NCBI GenBank assembly: GCA_947630505.1
Contig: CANRHV010000002.1
Location: 1 to 64,000 of the forward strand
DNA from: an uncultured Monoglobus sp.
Lineage (GTDB): Bacteria; Bacillota; Clostridia; Monoglobales; Monoglobaceae
DNA: 64,000 nt
Direction: 5' to 3'
The notes beneath the pieces were generated by a model that saw nothing but the letters and a program-made list of their open reading frames with translations, did no database searches and was not told the DNA's origin. A program made the position numbers and the translations under genes. Positions within the stretch are counted from its first letter, which is position 1; the number at the start of each line of letters is the position of its first letter. Below are positions 1 through 9,643 of this stretch, piece after piece.

Positions 1-1
1 G

Positions 2-742
2 CTCACAAGCGGCGGAGCGGAGATAGCCGGAACAATAGCTCCGATCGACGCGGAGGCGTCGTTTGATGACCCGAACGTGATGTACGCGAGGACGTTTGTG
101 TTTACGCCGGCTTCCGAGCTGTCGGGCAGCGTAAGCGCGCGCGTCAGCGGAGCCGTGAGCTACAGCGGAACTCCGATGGCGGAATACAGCGCGAACGTTG
201 ATGTGAAAGTTGAACCCGAACAGCTCGTTGTTGCGGAAAGCGTGAATGTGGCCTACAATTCAACCGCGGAAATAGAGTTTACGCTGCTGCCCAAGGAAGC
301 GGCGGCGGGAGCGAAAGTCGGCGTAAAGAGCACAGCTCCAAATATTGTTCCCGTTTTGAGTGAAAGCGTAACGCTCGATACCGAGGGCAGAGGAAAAATC
401 CTCGTAAAAGGAGACCTACCGGGCAGCGGCGATATAATCCTGTCGGTGGACGGAACCGATATTTCCGAGACGGTGCACGTCAATGTGGGCTCGGTATCCG
501 GGGGAAGCTCAATAATTCCGATCGAGATAAACGGCGCGGGCGCGGGACATGTTATACTTGTCGCCGCGTATGACGGAAACGGAGTTTTGGTCGGCTATGC
601 CGATCAGATCGCTTCGGGAACGGGTGCCGACACCGTGGATCTTCGCTGCGGCCCAAACGCAAAAACCGTGAAGATCATGGAATGGGAGTCGCTTGACAGC
701 CTAAAGCCCGTTAAACCCGCCGAGGAACGGCAGATAAACTAA
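2..742 (+). CDS. C-terminal part of a secreted/surface-type protein, truncated at left window edge
   Basis: Frame is open from base 2 through the listed ORF to the stop at 742; beta-rich Ig-like composition; no family firmly recognised. Confidence 0.6.
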   Translation, partial: LTSGGAEIAGTIAPIDAEASFDDPNVMYARTFVFTPASELSGSVSARVSGAVSYSGTPMAEYSANVDVKVEPEQLVVAESVNVAYNSTAEIEFTLLPKEAAAGAKVGVKSTAPNIVPVLSESVTLDTEGRGKILVKGDLPGSGDIILSVDGTDISETVHVNVGSVSGGSSIIPIEINGAGAGHVILVAAYDGNGVLVGYADQIASGTGADTVDLRCGPNAKTVKIMEWESLDSLKPVKPAEERQIN

Positions 743-749
743 AATTAAG

Positions 750-786
750 CAACAAAAAAGACGCCCTGCGGCGTCTTTTTTGTTGG
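750..786. terminator. Intrinsic terminator, probably bidirectional
   Basis: AAAAAAGACGCC-CTGC-GGCGTCTTTTTT between convergent genes. Confidence 0.9.
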
Positions 787-791
787 TTTAA

Positions 792-1040
792 TTAATTGTT
801 GCTCACATAGAATGAGACCAGCTCGTCGAGGATCTCGTCGCGCTCAAGCTTGCGGATAAGACTTCTGGCGCCGCCGTAGGATGTGATGTAGGAGGGGTCG
901 CCTGACAGGATGTATCCCACGATCTGATTTATCGGATTGTAGCCTTTTTCGTTCAGCGCCTCAAACACCGTCATTATTATTTTTTTCGGGTCGGGCCGCT
1001 CCATGTCTATTTGAAATTTTTTGGTTTCCTGATTTTCCAT
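792..1040 (-). CDS. ireB: IreB family regulatory phosphoprotein (UPF0297)
   Basis: 82 aa, [59 protein letters not shown] is characteristic. Confidence 0.9.
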   Translation of the reverse strand: MENQETKKFQIDMERPDPKKIIMTVFEALNEKGYNPINQIVGYILSGDPSYITSYGGARSLIRKLERDEILDELVSFYVSNN

Positions 1041-1055
1041 TTAAAAACACCTCCT

Positions 1056-1093
1056 AACGTAGTGATTAGCGATTAGTGAATAGTGAATAGTGA
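1056..1093. repeat. AACGTAG + heptamer-type repeat
   Basis: AACGTAGTGATTAGCGATTAGTGAATAGTGAATAGTGA; related copies at 8198, 24757, 10242, 43157, 63170. Confidence 0.7.
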
Positions 1094-1100
1094 GAGAGAT

Positions 1101-3446
1101 CTATCTCAGCTCGGCGTTCACGCCGTCCTTGAGAGCGGCGAGTATCTTTTCGGTCATGCCGCTTACCTCGTCGTCGGTCAAAGTCCTGTCGGCGGCGCGG
1201 AACTTCAGCGAGTATGCCACGCTCTTTTTGTTTTCGCCGACCTGCTCGCCCTCGTATACGTCGAACAACTTAACTTTTTCGAGAATATCGCTGCTCACGC
1301 TGTTTATGATTTTCTCGATCTCGCCGACGCTTATGTCCTTTTCGACAACAAGCGCTATGTCGCGGCTTGAGGACGGGAACTTGGGCAGCGGCTTGTATGT
1401 TCTGTCAAACGAGGCGTGCTCGATTATCGTGTTGAGGTCAAGCTCTGCGGCGTATATGTCGGCGTCTATCTTAAAGCTGTCGGCCACCGCGGGATGGATC
1501 TGGCCGATATAGCCGACGAGGTCGTTTCCCGCCGTTACCTTGGCGCATCTGCCGGGGTGGTATGACGGGTTTTCTTTTTCGGTTTCAAATACGACGTCCG
1601 AAACGCCGAGACGGCTCAAAAGATTTTGGACTATGCCCTTGAGATCAAAGAAATCGGTTTTGCCGTACATGCCGATCGCCACGATCTGCCGCTCGTCGGG
1701 CAGGGTCTCGCCGATCGGGTTGTATGTCATGCCAAGCTCGAAGATCTTGGCCGATGAGGCTCTGCGGTTGTAGTTGACCTTGAGGGTTTTTATTATCGAC
1801 GAGAGCATCGAGGTTCTCATAACGCTGTTTTCCTCGCCCAGAGGATTTGTGATCTTCACAACATTGTCCATGGGAACGCGGGTCTGCTTAAATTCTTTGG
1901 GGTCGATGAAAGAGTAGGTCATTGCCTCGTACAGCCCGCAGCCTGTCAGCGTGTTCTTGATACTGTCAACGATCTTCTGTTTAAAGGTCTTGCCGCCCAC
2001 AACTACTCGGCCCTGCATCATTGTGACGGGCAGATTGTCGTAGCCGTACAGTCTGGCGACCTCCTCGGCGATGTCCGCCATGCTTTCTATGTCGCCGCGG
2101 AAGGTGGGAACGATCACGTTTCCGTCCTTCACCTCAAACTCCAGGCGGCCGAGGTACTCGATCATGTCGCTCTCGGGAATGTCGGTTCCCAGAAACTTGT
2201 TGATTTTTTCGGGCTCAAAGGGGAGCACGGTGTTTTGCTTTTTCACGGGATACACGTCGATCACGCCGCCTACGACCTCGCCGCCGCCCATGTCCTGAAG
2301 CAGCTCGCAGGCGCGGTTTATCGCGGGCAGACAGTTTTCGCTGTCCAGTCCTTTTTCAAACAGCGCTGACGCGTCGGTCCTCATGCCCAGCGCTTTCGCG
2401 CCGCGGCGAACCAATACAGGATTAAAGCACGCGCTCTCAAACAGCACGGTCGTGGTGTCGTCGGTAACCTCGGAATTGGCTCCGCCCATAACGCCCGCCA
2501 CGCCGATGGCGCGCTTTTCGTCGGATATGGCGATCATGCCCGACTTCAGCTCTCTGGGCTTGTCGTCCAGAGTTTCAAGCATCTCGCCGTTTCCGGCGTC
2601 ACGCACGATTATTTTTCTGCCCTCAACATGGTCGAGGTCATAGGCGTGCATCGGCTGACCGTATTCAAGCATGATATAGTTGGTGATGTCGACCACATTG
2701 TTGATCGCGCGGAGACCCGCGGCGGTCAAACGGTTCTGCATCCATTTGGGCGAGGGGCCGATCTTGACGTTTTTGACCGCTCTGGCCGTGAATCTGGAAC
2801 AGAGCTTGCTGTCCGCGATCTCAACTGCGGCGTAGTCGTTCACGTCCTCATCGTTGCCGGTGGCCTTTACTTCGGGAATTTTAAAATCTCTCGCGAAGGT
2901 GGCGGCCGTCTCGCGGGCGAGGCCGATTATGCTCATGCAGTCGGGGCGGTTTGATGTTATCTCAAATTCCGCCACGCTCTCGTCAAGACCCAGAGTGTGA
3001 GTGATGTCCTCGCCTATCGGGGTATCGTCGGGCAGGATCAGTATTCCGGTGGCGCGCTCCTTGGATATGCCCAACTCGTCGGTTGAGCACATCATGCCGA
3101 AGCTCATAACGCCTCTGAGCTTGCCCTTGGTTATCTTAATGCCGCCGGGCAGGGTGCTTTTGTGTTTGGCGACCGGCACTACCGCGCCCTCGAACACGTT
3201 GGGCGCTCCGGTGACTATCTGTATTTCCTCGTCCCCCACGTCGACTTGGCACACGACCAGTTTGTCCGCGTCGGGATGCTTTTCTATCTTGGTGATCTTG
3301 CCAACGACCACATTTTTAAACTCGGCTCCGAGGTTTTTTATTCCCTCAACTATCGAGCCGCTCATGGTGAGCCGGTCGGCGTATTCCTTTTCGGATATGC
3401 CGTCGGTGTTCATGTAGTCCTTGAGCCATGAAAGTGGTAAGTTCAT
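1101..3446 (-). CDS. pheT: Phenylalanine--tRNA ligase subunit beta
   Basis: 781 aa; MNLPLSWLKDYM start, tRNA-binding, B3/B4/B5 and anticodon-binding regions; followed by pheS in the same strand cluster. Confidence 0.95.
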   Translation of the reverse strand: MNLPLSWLKDYMNTDGISEKEYADRLTMSGSIVEGIKNLGAEFKNVVVGKITKIEKHPDADKLVVCQVDVGDEEIQIVTGAPNVFEGAVVPVAKHKSTLPGGIKITKGKLRGVMSFGMMCSTDELGISKERATGILILPDDTPIGEDITHTLGLDESVAEFEITSNRPDCMSIIGLARETAATFARDFKIPEVKATGNDEDVNDYAAVEIADSKLCSRFTARAVKNVKIGPSPKWMQNRLTAAGLRAINNVVDITNYIMLEYGQPMHAYDLDHVEGRKIIVRDAGNGEMLETLDDKPRELKSGMIAISDEKRAIGVAGVMGGANSEVTDDTTTVLFESACFNPVLVRRGAKALGMRTDASALFEKGLDSENCLPAINRACELLQDMGGGEVVGGVIDVYPVKKQNTVLPFEPEKINKFLGTDIPESDMIEYLGRLEFEVKDGNVIVPTFRGDIESMADIAEEVARLYGYDNLPVTMMQGRVVVGGKTFKQKIVDSIKNTLTGCGLYEAMTYSFIDPKEFKQTRVPMDNVVKITNPLGEENSVMRTSMLSSIIKTLKVNYNRRASSAKIFELGMTYNPIGETLPDERQIVAIGMYGKTDFFDLKGIVQNLLSRLGVSDVVFETEKENPSYHPGRCAKVTAGNDLVGYIGQIHPAVADSFKIDADIYAAELDLNTIIEHASFDRTYKPLPKFPSSSRDIALVVEKDISVGEIEKIINSVSSDILEKVKLFDVYEGEQVGENKKSVAYSLKFRAADRTLTDDEVSGMTEKILAALKDGVNAELR

Positions 3447-3478
3447 ATATATTCCTCCTACTGTTATATGTCTTGTTT

Positions 3479-3988
3479 TTAAAGATTATTCAGAAAATCT
3501 CTGACCTCGCGCGGGTTTTTAAGGGTTTCGGCACGCTTTCCCGAAGCGGCCGCCTCGCGGATCGCAGAGCGGTATTTCCCGCGGTTTTTCCGACCGTCGA
3601 GCAGCACCCAACGCAGAAACTCGGCGTCAAGCTTTTCGGGGCAGCCCTCGCCCATGTCGGGGCGGGATCTTCCGCGGTAGTTAAGGTACCGCTTTATCAC
3701 CCGAAACAGGCAGATGAAACGGTTGAAGTCCAGAAACACGACCGTGTCCGCCGTATCAAGGCGCTCGTCAAACAGCACCTTCATATAGTTGCCGTCTATG
3801 ACCCATTTTTCCCTTTCGAGAACGGGACGCAGGGCGTTCCGTTTATATTCTCTGCCGCTTTCGACCCAGCCGGGCAGCCAGTGGAGCGCGTCCAGATGGG
3901 TCGGCTCGGTCCCGATTTTTTCGGCTATTCGCCGCGCCAGCGTGGATTTGCCCGCTCCCGAAAATCCGAATATCATTACTCGTTTCAT
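3479..3988 (-). CDS. P-loop kinase / DNA topology modulation protein (FlaR-like) ATPase
   Basis: Walker A GFSGAGKSTLA; LDALHWLPGW motif. Confidence 0.65.
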   Translation of the reverse strand: MKRVMIFGFSGAGKSTLARRIAEKIGTEPTHLDALHWLPGWVESGREYKRNALRPVLEREKWVIDGNYMKVLFDERLDTADTVVFLDFNRFICLFRVIKRYLNYRGRSRPDMGEGCPEKLDAEFLRWVLLDGRKNRGKYRSAIREAAASGKRAETLKNPREVRDFLNNL

Positions 3989-4025
3989 ATAATCATTCCG
4001 AATAAATGTTTTATAGTATAAATAT

Positions 4026-5051
4026 TTATATCTTAAATTGCTTTAAGAATTGAAGGTCGTTTTCGTAGAACAGGCGCAGGTCCTTTATTCCGTAGCGGAA
4101 CATGGTCACGCGCTCAAGGCCCATGCCGAACGCGAAGCCCGAATATACCTCGGGGTCGATGCCGCAGTTGCGCAGCACCTTAGGGTGGACCATTCCGCAG
4201 CCCAGTATCTCGATCCAGCCCTCGCCCTTGCAGATGTTGCAGCCTTTGCCCTTACAGTTGAAGCACGAGATGTCGACCTCGGCGCTGGGCTCGGTGAACG
4301 GGAAGTGATGGGGACGGAAACGGAGCCTCGTGTCGTCGCCGTACAGCTTTTTGGCGAATACCTCGAGCGTGCCTTTAAGGTCGGCCATCGTGATGCCTTT
4401 GTCGATAACGAGACCCTCGACCTGATGGAACACAGGCGAGTGAGTGGCGTCGACAGTGTCGCTTCTGTAAACCCTGCCGGGCGAAATTATGCGTATGGGC
4501 GGCTTTTGCTTTTCCATGACGCGCACCTGCACGGGAGAGGTCTGGGTCCTGAGCAGCACGTTGTCGCTGATATAGAACGTGTCCTGCGTGTCTCTCGCGG
4601 GGTGGTCGGGCGGCAGATTCAGCGCCTCGAAGTTGTAGTAGTCAAGCTCGACCTCGGGGCCCTCGACGATCGAAAATCCCATGCCGATGAATATGTCTTG
4701 CAGATCGTCGAGCACTGTGGTGAGCGGGTGCTTGGCGCCCGTCTCGGGCTTTCTGCCCGGCAGCGCCACGTCGATGGTCTCGGCCTTGAGCTTCATTTCC
4801 TTAGCCAGCTCGGTCAGCGCTTTTTTCTTTTCCTCAAGAGCGCTCTCGATACCCGAGCGCACCTTGTTCGCCAGCTGTCCGATCACGGGGCGCTCCTCTT
4901 TTGAGAGCTTGCCCATGCCCTTCATAACCGCGGTGAGCTCGCCTTTCTTGCCGAGATATTTTACTCTGAGCGCTTCAAGGGCGTTTAAGTCCGCCGCGTT
5001 TTGAAGCTCGCTTTCGGCGCTCAGTTTTATGCTGTTTAACCGGTCTTTCAT
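4026..5051 (-). CDS. pheS: Phenylalanine--tRNA ligase subunit alpha
   Basis: Class II aaRS motifs; [17 protein letters not shown] is the probable start at 5051, with an AGG-rich RBS (gggaggttatata). Confidence 0.95.
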   Translation of the reverse strand: MKDRLNSIKLSAESELQNAADLNALEALRVKYLGKKGELTAVMKGMGKLSKEERPVIGQLANKVRSGIESALEEKKKALTELAKEMKLKAETIDVALPGRKPETGAKHPLTTVLDDLQDIFIGMGFSIVEGPEVELDYYNFEALNLPPDHPARDTQDTFYISDNVLLRTQTSPVQVRVMEKQKPPIRIISPGRVYRSDTVDATHSPVFHQVEGLVIDKGITMADLKGTLEVFAKKLYGDDTRLRFRPHHFPFTEPSAEVDISCFNCKGKGCNICKGEGWIEILGCGMVHPKVLRNCGIDPEVYSGFAFGMGLERVTMFRYGIKDLRLFYENDLQFLKQFKI

Positions 5052-5097
5052 TATATAACCTCCCAATAGTGTTTTCACAAATTGTCATCTAACTATT

Positions 5098-5132
5098 TTA
5101 ACATATAAAATTACATATTTCAAGCCAAAATA
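5098..5132 (-). promoter_or_regulatory. Probable sigma-A promoter of pheS
   Basis: On minus strand TTGAAA-N17-TAAAAT; short leader without obvious structure. Confidence 0.6.
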
Positions 5133-5161
5133 ATAAATTTTGTAAGATAATTTAAAAAGAA

Positions 5162-5192
5162 AAAACCTTCGGGGTTTTCCCGAAGGCTCGAT
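5162..5192 (-). terminator. Intrinsic terminator
   Basis: Minus strand AGCCTTCGGGAAAACCCCGAAGGTTTTTTC. Confidence 0.85.
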
Positions 5193-5198
5193 TTTGTC

Positions 5199-5729
5199 TT
5201 ATTCGATGGGCTGCGCGTTGTCGGCGGGAACTCCCGCGGCTGCCGCGGGAACGACATTGCCGTTGCTGCGCATTTCGCTTCTGTTGCTGCGAACTATGTT
5301 CACGCACTGCTCCAGGTCTTTCATTGACGACATAACAACCTTCTCGACTGTCTCAAGCAGACTGTCGGCGTAGTTGTATGAAGAATCCGAGATCTGCTGA
5401 GCGTTGCTGCGCGCGTTCTCGATGATCTGGTTGCCCTGAACGATCGCCTTTTTCGTGATCTCGTTCTCGTTCACCATGGCGATGATCTTGTCCTCGGCGC
5501 TCTTGATAAGATTGTCGGACTCGGTCTGAGCCTCCTGAAGGATCCTCTGGCGCTCTTCTTTTATCCATTTGGCCTGCTTAAGGTCCTCGGGAAGCTTCAG
5601 CTTTATCTCCTGAAGCACATCAAGCAATTCGTCCTTGTCGAGAATGCAGCGGCCTGAAAACGGCACCGAAGCGCCTTTATCAATTATATCCTCCAGTTCA
5701 TCCAACAGTTCTAATGCATCCATTTGCAA
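5199..5729 (-). CDS. Coiled-coil protein (ATP synthase B/DivIVA-like), conserved near coaD in Clostridia
   Basis: Long helical/coiled-coil composition; directly upstream of coaD. Confidence 0.55.
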   Translation of the reverse strand: MQMDALELLDELEDIIDKGASVPFSGRCILDKDELLDVLQEIKLKLPEDLKQAKWIKEERQRILQEAQTESDNLIKSAEDKIIAMVNENEITKKAIVQGNQIIENARSNAQQISDSSYNYADSLLETVEKVVMSSMKDLEQCVNIVRSNRSEMRSNGNVVPAAAAGVPADNAQPIE

Positions 5730-5756
5730 ATACCTCCTTAAAAATATAAAGCCGAA

Positions 5757-6245
5757 TTATGCGTCCGCGTTTTCAAAACGGCTTTTAATAATAGGGATTA
5801 AATCGTCCGGAACGAGCCCGTCAAGACATCCGCCGTACTTCGCGATCTCCTTAACGATGCTGGAGCTTAAAAACATGTAGTCCTGACTTGTGTGCAAAAA
5901 CAAAGTCTCAAGCTCCGGGTTCAGCGTACGGTTGGTCAATGCCATCTGGAATTCGTACTCGAAATCAGATACCGCTCTAATTCCCTTAATAATTATACTT
6001 GAATTAATATTTTTCATAAAATCCGCGAGCAGCCCGGAAAACGAACAGATTTTAACGTTGTCCATATCTTTTGTCACGCTCTTGAGCATCTCCACGCGCT
6101 CCTCAACCGAAAAAGACGGCTGTTTTGAGCTGTTTATAAGTACCGCCACAATAAGTGTGTCAAACAGGCGGGACGCCCGCTTTATAACGTCAAGATGCCC
6201 GTTGGTGCATGGGTCAAAGCTGCCCGGATACACAGCAGTTTTCAT
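5757..6245 (-). CDS. coaD: Phosphopantetheine adenylyltransferase
   Basis: MKTAVYPGSFDPCTNGHLDVIKRA; SSSIVKEIAKYGG. Confidence 0.95.
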   Translation of the reverse strand: MKTAVYPGSFDPCTNGHLDVIKRASRLFDTLIVAVLINSSKQPSFSVEERVEMLKSVTKDMDNVKICSFSGLLADFMKNINSSIIIKGIRAVSDFEYEFQMALTNRTLNPELETLFLHTSQDYMFLSSSIVKEIAKYGGCLDGLVPDDLIPIIKSRFENADA

Positions 6246-6249
6246 AGCC

Positions 6250-6840
6250 TCACCTCTGCATAACCGTTATTATAGTCTTGCCGTACCGCGCCTCTCTTAT
6301 GACATTGAAGCCGCACCGCGAAATTTCCTCTCCTCCGACCTCGGTCTCGGCCACGATCACGCCGCTAACGCTAAGCAGGCCGAGCCTGCCGATCTCGCCG
6401 AGTGCTTTTGTGACGTGCCCCTTGTTGTAGGGCGGGTCAAGGAATATTATGTCAAAGCCGCGATCATTGTCAAATCGGGCCCCGCCGGGTGTCGCGGCGG
6501 TCACGGTTCCGTTTGCGAGGCGCTTGATCAGCGGATACGCGTCGGTCTTAAACAGCGCGGCCCCGTCCATCAGACCGGAGCCGATGAGATTTGACTCAAC
6601 GATTTTATATGACGATGGGTTTTGCTCTATGAACACGGCGCCCTCGGCGCCTCGGCTCAATGCCTCGATCCCCATAGCTCCGCTGCCCGCGAACATGTCA
6701 AGCACAAAACCGCAGGGCAGATGAGACTGAATAATATTAAAGACCGATTCCTTTACCCTGTCGGTTGTGGGACGGGTGCTGAGCCCGTCGGGAGCCTTTA
6801 ATTTGTATCCTCGTCTTTTGCCCGATATTATTCGCAAAAC
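6250..6840 (-). CDS. rsmD: 16S rRNA (guanine(966)-N(2))-methyltransferase RsmD
   Basis: RIISGKRRGYKLKAP...DRVKESVFNII...DPPYNKG; true start probably near 6840, internal to the listed ORF. Confidence 0.9.
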   Translation of the reverse strand, partial: VLRIISGKRRGYKLKAPDGLSTRPTTDRVKESVFNIIQSHLPCGFVLDMFAGSGAMGIEALSRGAEGAVFIEQNPSSYKIVESNLIGSGLMDGAALFKTDAYPLIKRLANGTVTAATPGGARFDNDRGFDIIFLDPPYNKGHVTKALGEIGRLGLLSVSGVIVAETEVGGEEISRCGFNVIREARYGKTIITVMQR

Positions 6841-6980
6841 AAGCCTCCAAACGAAAGAATTTTTCAAAATAATTACATTCACCTTATATTTATATATCAA
6901 AATTGTAAATTTGTCAAGGGTTTTAAATAAATTTGTAAAAATACAGCGATTTTAACAAATTATTTGCCGACATAAATAAA

Positions 6981-7165
6981 CCCCGCGATTGCCGTAGAAT
7001 GACTAAAGTAAAAACCTGGAAACCAGGTGGGATTTTCTCGGAAACTTTACAAGTCCACTGGACGACCCCGAAGGGTGTGAGGCATGTGCGCCGCCCCCGA
7101 AGATTAAAATCCCTTAATAATTTTGTTGGTTTTACATTAATGTCATAATTACGCACAACGCAGGG
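6981..7165 (+). ncRNA. ssrS: Probable 6S RNA
   Basis: About 185-nt irregular hairpin with paired ends: cccgcg/cgcaggg, atgac/gtcat, gtaaaaacc/ggttttac, gggatttt/aaaatccc; apical GGGUGUGAGGCAUGUGCGCCG...GAAGAUUAAAA resembles the E. coli 6S apical/3' bubble sequence; intergenic. Confidence 0.6.
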
Positions 7166-7450
7166 AATTATTTTATGTTCATATTATATCATATAAAACA
7201 TGAAATTACAACACATATTTATGTTCTTTTTATAACAATTTTAATTGATTATTGTTACAAACGTTTCTGTTTTGTTACAAGTTTTTTCGGGCGGTTTACA
7301 GAGAATTAACAATTTCTTGTTTCCATATTTTTTGCATTGAAATTATATTTTATTTAGGTATAATTAAAATTGTGAGCGCATATTTTTGATTATAAATATA
7401 TTGATAAGCTTTTATATTGATACGGTTTTCGAAAAATCAGGAGAAAAAAT

Positions 7451-8077
7451 ATGAGAATCGAAAAAATTAACGAAAATAAAATAAAGGTTCTGATCGACAC
7501 CGACGAGGCTCGGGAATGGAACATCAGCGCCGGCAACATGGCGTCCGATTCGCCCGCGGTTCGGGAGATGTTCAGGACCGCTATACGCCTGGCGCAGCAG
7601 GAGGTACGGTTCAGCATCGACGGCGCCAAGCTGTTTGTCGAGGCTATTCCCGAGCATACCGACGGATTCGGGATGCTGATCACCAGAATTTTCAGCGACA
7701 AGGACCTAAACGCCGCGGTTGCCAACTGCTCCTACAGAGGCAAGATCAAAAAACGCTGTCTCTATCCCGAGAACGCGGAGAGCAAAATAAAAAGCTGCCG
7801 CATATTCCGTTTCGGTGATTTCGACAACGTGTGCCGCGCGGCCGAGGCGATACACAGAGATTTTTCTGGCGACAGCATGCTGTATAAATGCGACGGCAGC
7901 TATTATATGCTGCTGGCGCCCGACGACATAAGAATTATGCTGAGCGTTGAAAAAATAATGCTTGAGTTTTCCGACAAGCAGAACCGCACGCTCATATCCC
8001 ACGGCAGGCTCAACGAGCTGGGCGATATCATGATAAAGCATGACGCGGTGAATGTGCTGGTCGAGTATTTTTCGTAG
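7451..8077 (+). CDS. mecA: Adaptor protein MecA
   Basis: MRIEKINENKIKVLIDTDEARE N-terminus, acidic linker, C-terminal ClpC-binding-like domain. Confidence 0.8.
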   Translation: MRIEKINENKIKVLIDTDEAREWNISAGNMASDSPAVREMFRTAIRLAQQEVRFSIDGAKLFVEAIPEHTDGFGMLITRIFSDKDLNAAVANCSYRGKIKKRCLYPENAESKIKSCRIFRFGDFDNVCRAAEAIHRDFSGDSMLYKCDGSYYMLLAPDDIRIMLSVEKIMLEFSDKQNRTLISHGRLNELGDIMIKHDAVNVLVEYFS

Positions 8078-8095
8078 ATGATGCTTACATATGGG

Positions 8096-8128
8096 AGGAC
8101 GGCCTCGGCCGTCCTTTTAATTTTTTGT
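8096..8128 (+). terminator. Intrinsic terminator after mecA
   Basis: AGGACGGCC-TC-GGCCGTCCTTTT. Confidence 0.9.
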
Positions 8129-8173
8129 CGGTTTTACACAGTTATCGGCCCGTGTGAGGGCTCGGCTTTTTAA

Positions 8174-8202
8174 TTGACATATTTTGAGTTTTGTGCTAAC
8201 AT
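8174..8202 (+). promoter_or_regulatory. Probable glnA promoter
   Basis: TTGACA-N17-TAACAT. Confidence 0.7.
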
Positions 8203-8233
8203 AGGGATTAGCGATTAGTGAATAGCGAATACG
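8198..8233. repeat. Heptamer-type repeat in glnA leader
   Basis: AACATAGGGATTAGCGATTAGTGAATAGCGAATACG. Confidence 0.65.
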
Positions 8234-8317
8234 CGGATATAATTCATCCTAAAATGTTAAGATGTGCCCGCGATCGTTGGGTTTATTGATTCGCGAAATT
8301 TTAATATAGAAAGGGTA

Positions 8318-9589
8318 ATGAGTATGCTGTTTTCTTTGGATGATATAATGGAGTATATCGAGGATAACGACGTTAAGTTCATACGTTTGGTGTTTTTTGA
8401 CATATTCGGAAATATGAAGAATATCTCGATCTTCGCCTCCGAGCTGCCGAGGGCGCTGGAGTACGGAGTGACCTTTGACGCCTCGGAGATCAACGGATTC
8501 ATGAACGTGGGCGAGAGCGACCTTATGCTGCGTCCCGACCCGACGACCGCCGAGATACTGCCGTGGCGGCCGCAGCACGCCAGAGTTCTCAGAATATTCT
8601 GCGACATATGCTATCCCGACGGCAAGATGTTTGAGGGCGATTCCCGCAATATACTCAAAAAGTCGATCGACGATCTGGGGGAGAACGGACTGTACTGCGA
8701 GATAGGGACCGAGTGCAAGTTCTACCTGTTCAATCTTGACGAGCACGGCGAGATGACGGACATTCCCCACGACAACGGAACTTACTACGACGTGGCTCCG
8801 TCCGACAGGGGCGAGAATATCCGCCGCGAGATATGCCTGACGCTTGAGGAAATGGGCATACAGCCCAGAAGCTCAAAGCACGCGGGCGGTCCCGGCCAGC
8901 ACCAGATCGTGTACAACCACGGCGCGCCCGTTGAGGCGGCAGACCATGTGATGACATTTAAAAATTTGGTTCGTACCATAGCCGATATGAACGGACTGTA
9001 CGCCTCGTTTATGCCCCGCCCCATTCCCGACAAGAGTGGAAACGGAATGCACGTTCATCTGTCTTTGTATGAGAGCAAGACCGGAAAGAGCCTTATTGAC
9101 ATAGGCTGCGAGACGGGCCGCCGATTCATCGCGGGAATCATGGCGCATATAAATGAGATAAGCCTGTTTCTGTGCCCGACTGTGAACTCATACAGCAGGC
9201 TGGGTCAGTTCGAGGCGCCGAAGTTTGTGACATGGTCGCACCAGAACCGACAGCAGCTTATGCGTATCCCCACAAACACGGTGGGAGAGAGCCGTCTCGA
9301 GCTGCGCTCGCCCGACGGATGCTCCAATCCGTATCTGGTTATCGCGCTGATGATCTATGCGGGTATCGACGGCGTCAAAAACGAGATGAGGCTCGCCGAT
9401 CCCGTTAACGTTACCTATAAGGAAGGCATTGAGGGGCTCGTTCGCCTGCCGCGGAACCTTGAGGAGGCCGTGCGCTTTGCCGAAAACAGCGATTTTGTGA
9501 AACGGGTGCTGCCGCGCAACATAACGGCGACATATATCAACGAAAAGCGCCGCGAATACAAAGAATATCTCAAATCCGAGAAAAAATAA
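8318..9589 (+). CDS. glnA: Glutamine synthetase
   Basis: GS catalytic signatures (KHAGGPGQHQI, HVHLSL, RIPTNTVGESRLELRSPD); start at ATG 8318 after GAAAGGG RBS. Confidence 0.93.
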   Translation: MSMLFSLDDIMEYIEDNDVKFIRLVFFDIFGNMKNISIFASELPRALEYGVTFDASEINGFMNVGESDLMLRPDPTTAEILPWRPQHARVLRIFCDICYPDGKMFEGDSRNILKKSIDDLGENGLYCEIGTECKFYLFNLDEHGEMTDIPHDNGTYYDVAPSDRGENIRREICLTLEEMGIQPRSSKHAGGPGQHQIVYNHGAPVEAADHVMTFKNLVRTIADMNGLYASFMPRPIPDKSGNGMHVHLSLYESKTGKSLIDIGCETGRRFIAGIMAHINEISLFLCPTVNSYSRLGQFEAPKFVTWSHQNRQQLMRIPTNTVGESRLELRSPDGCSNPYLVIALMIYAGIDGVKNEMRLADPVNVTYKEGIEGLVRLPRNLEEAVRFAENSDFVKRVLPRNITATYINEKRREYKEYLKSEKK

Positions 9590-9643
9590 AAACGTGTTCG
9601 CGGCGGGTCCGCAAATTCATAACGGGAAAGAATGTGATAGCGA

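Noticed and set aside
8203-8317. ANTAR target motif in the glnA leader
   Set aside because: No paired A1/G4 hexaloop hairpins or terminator found between the glnA promoter and start codon.
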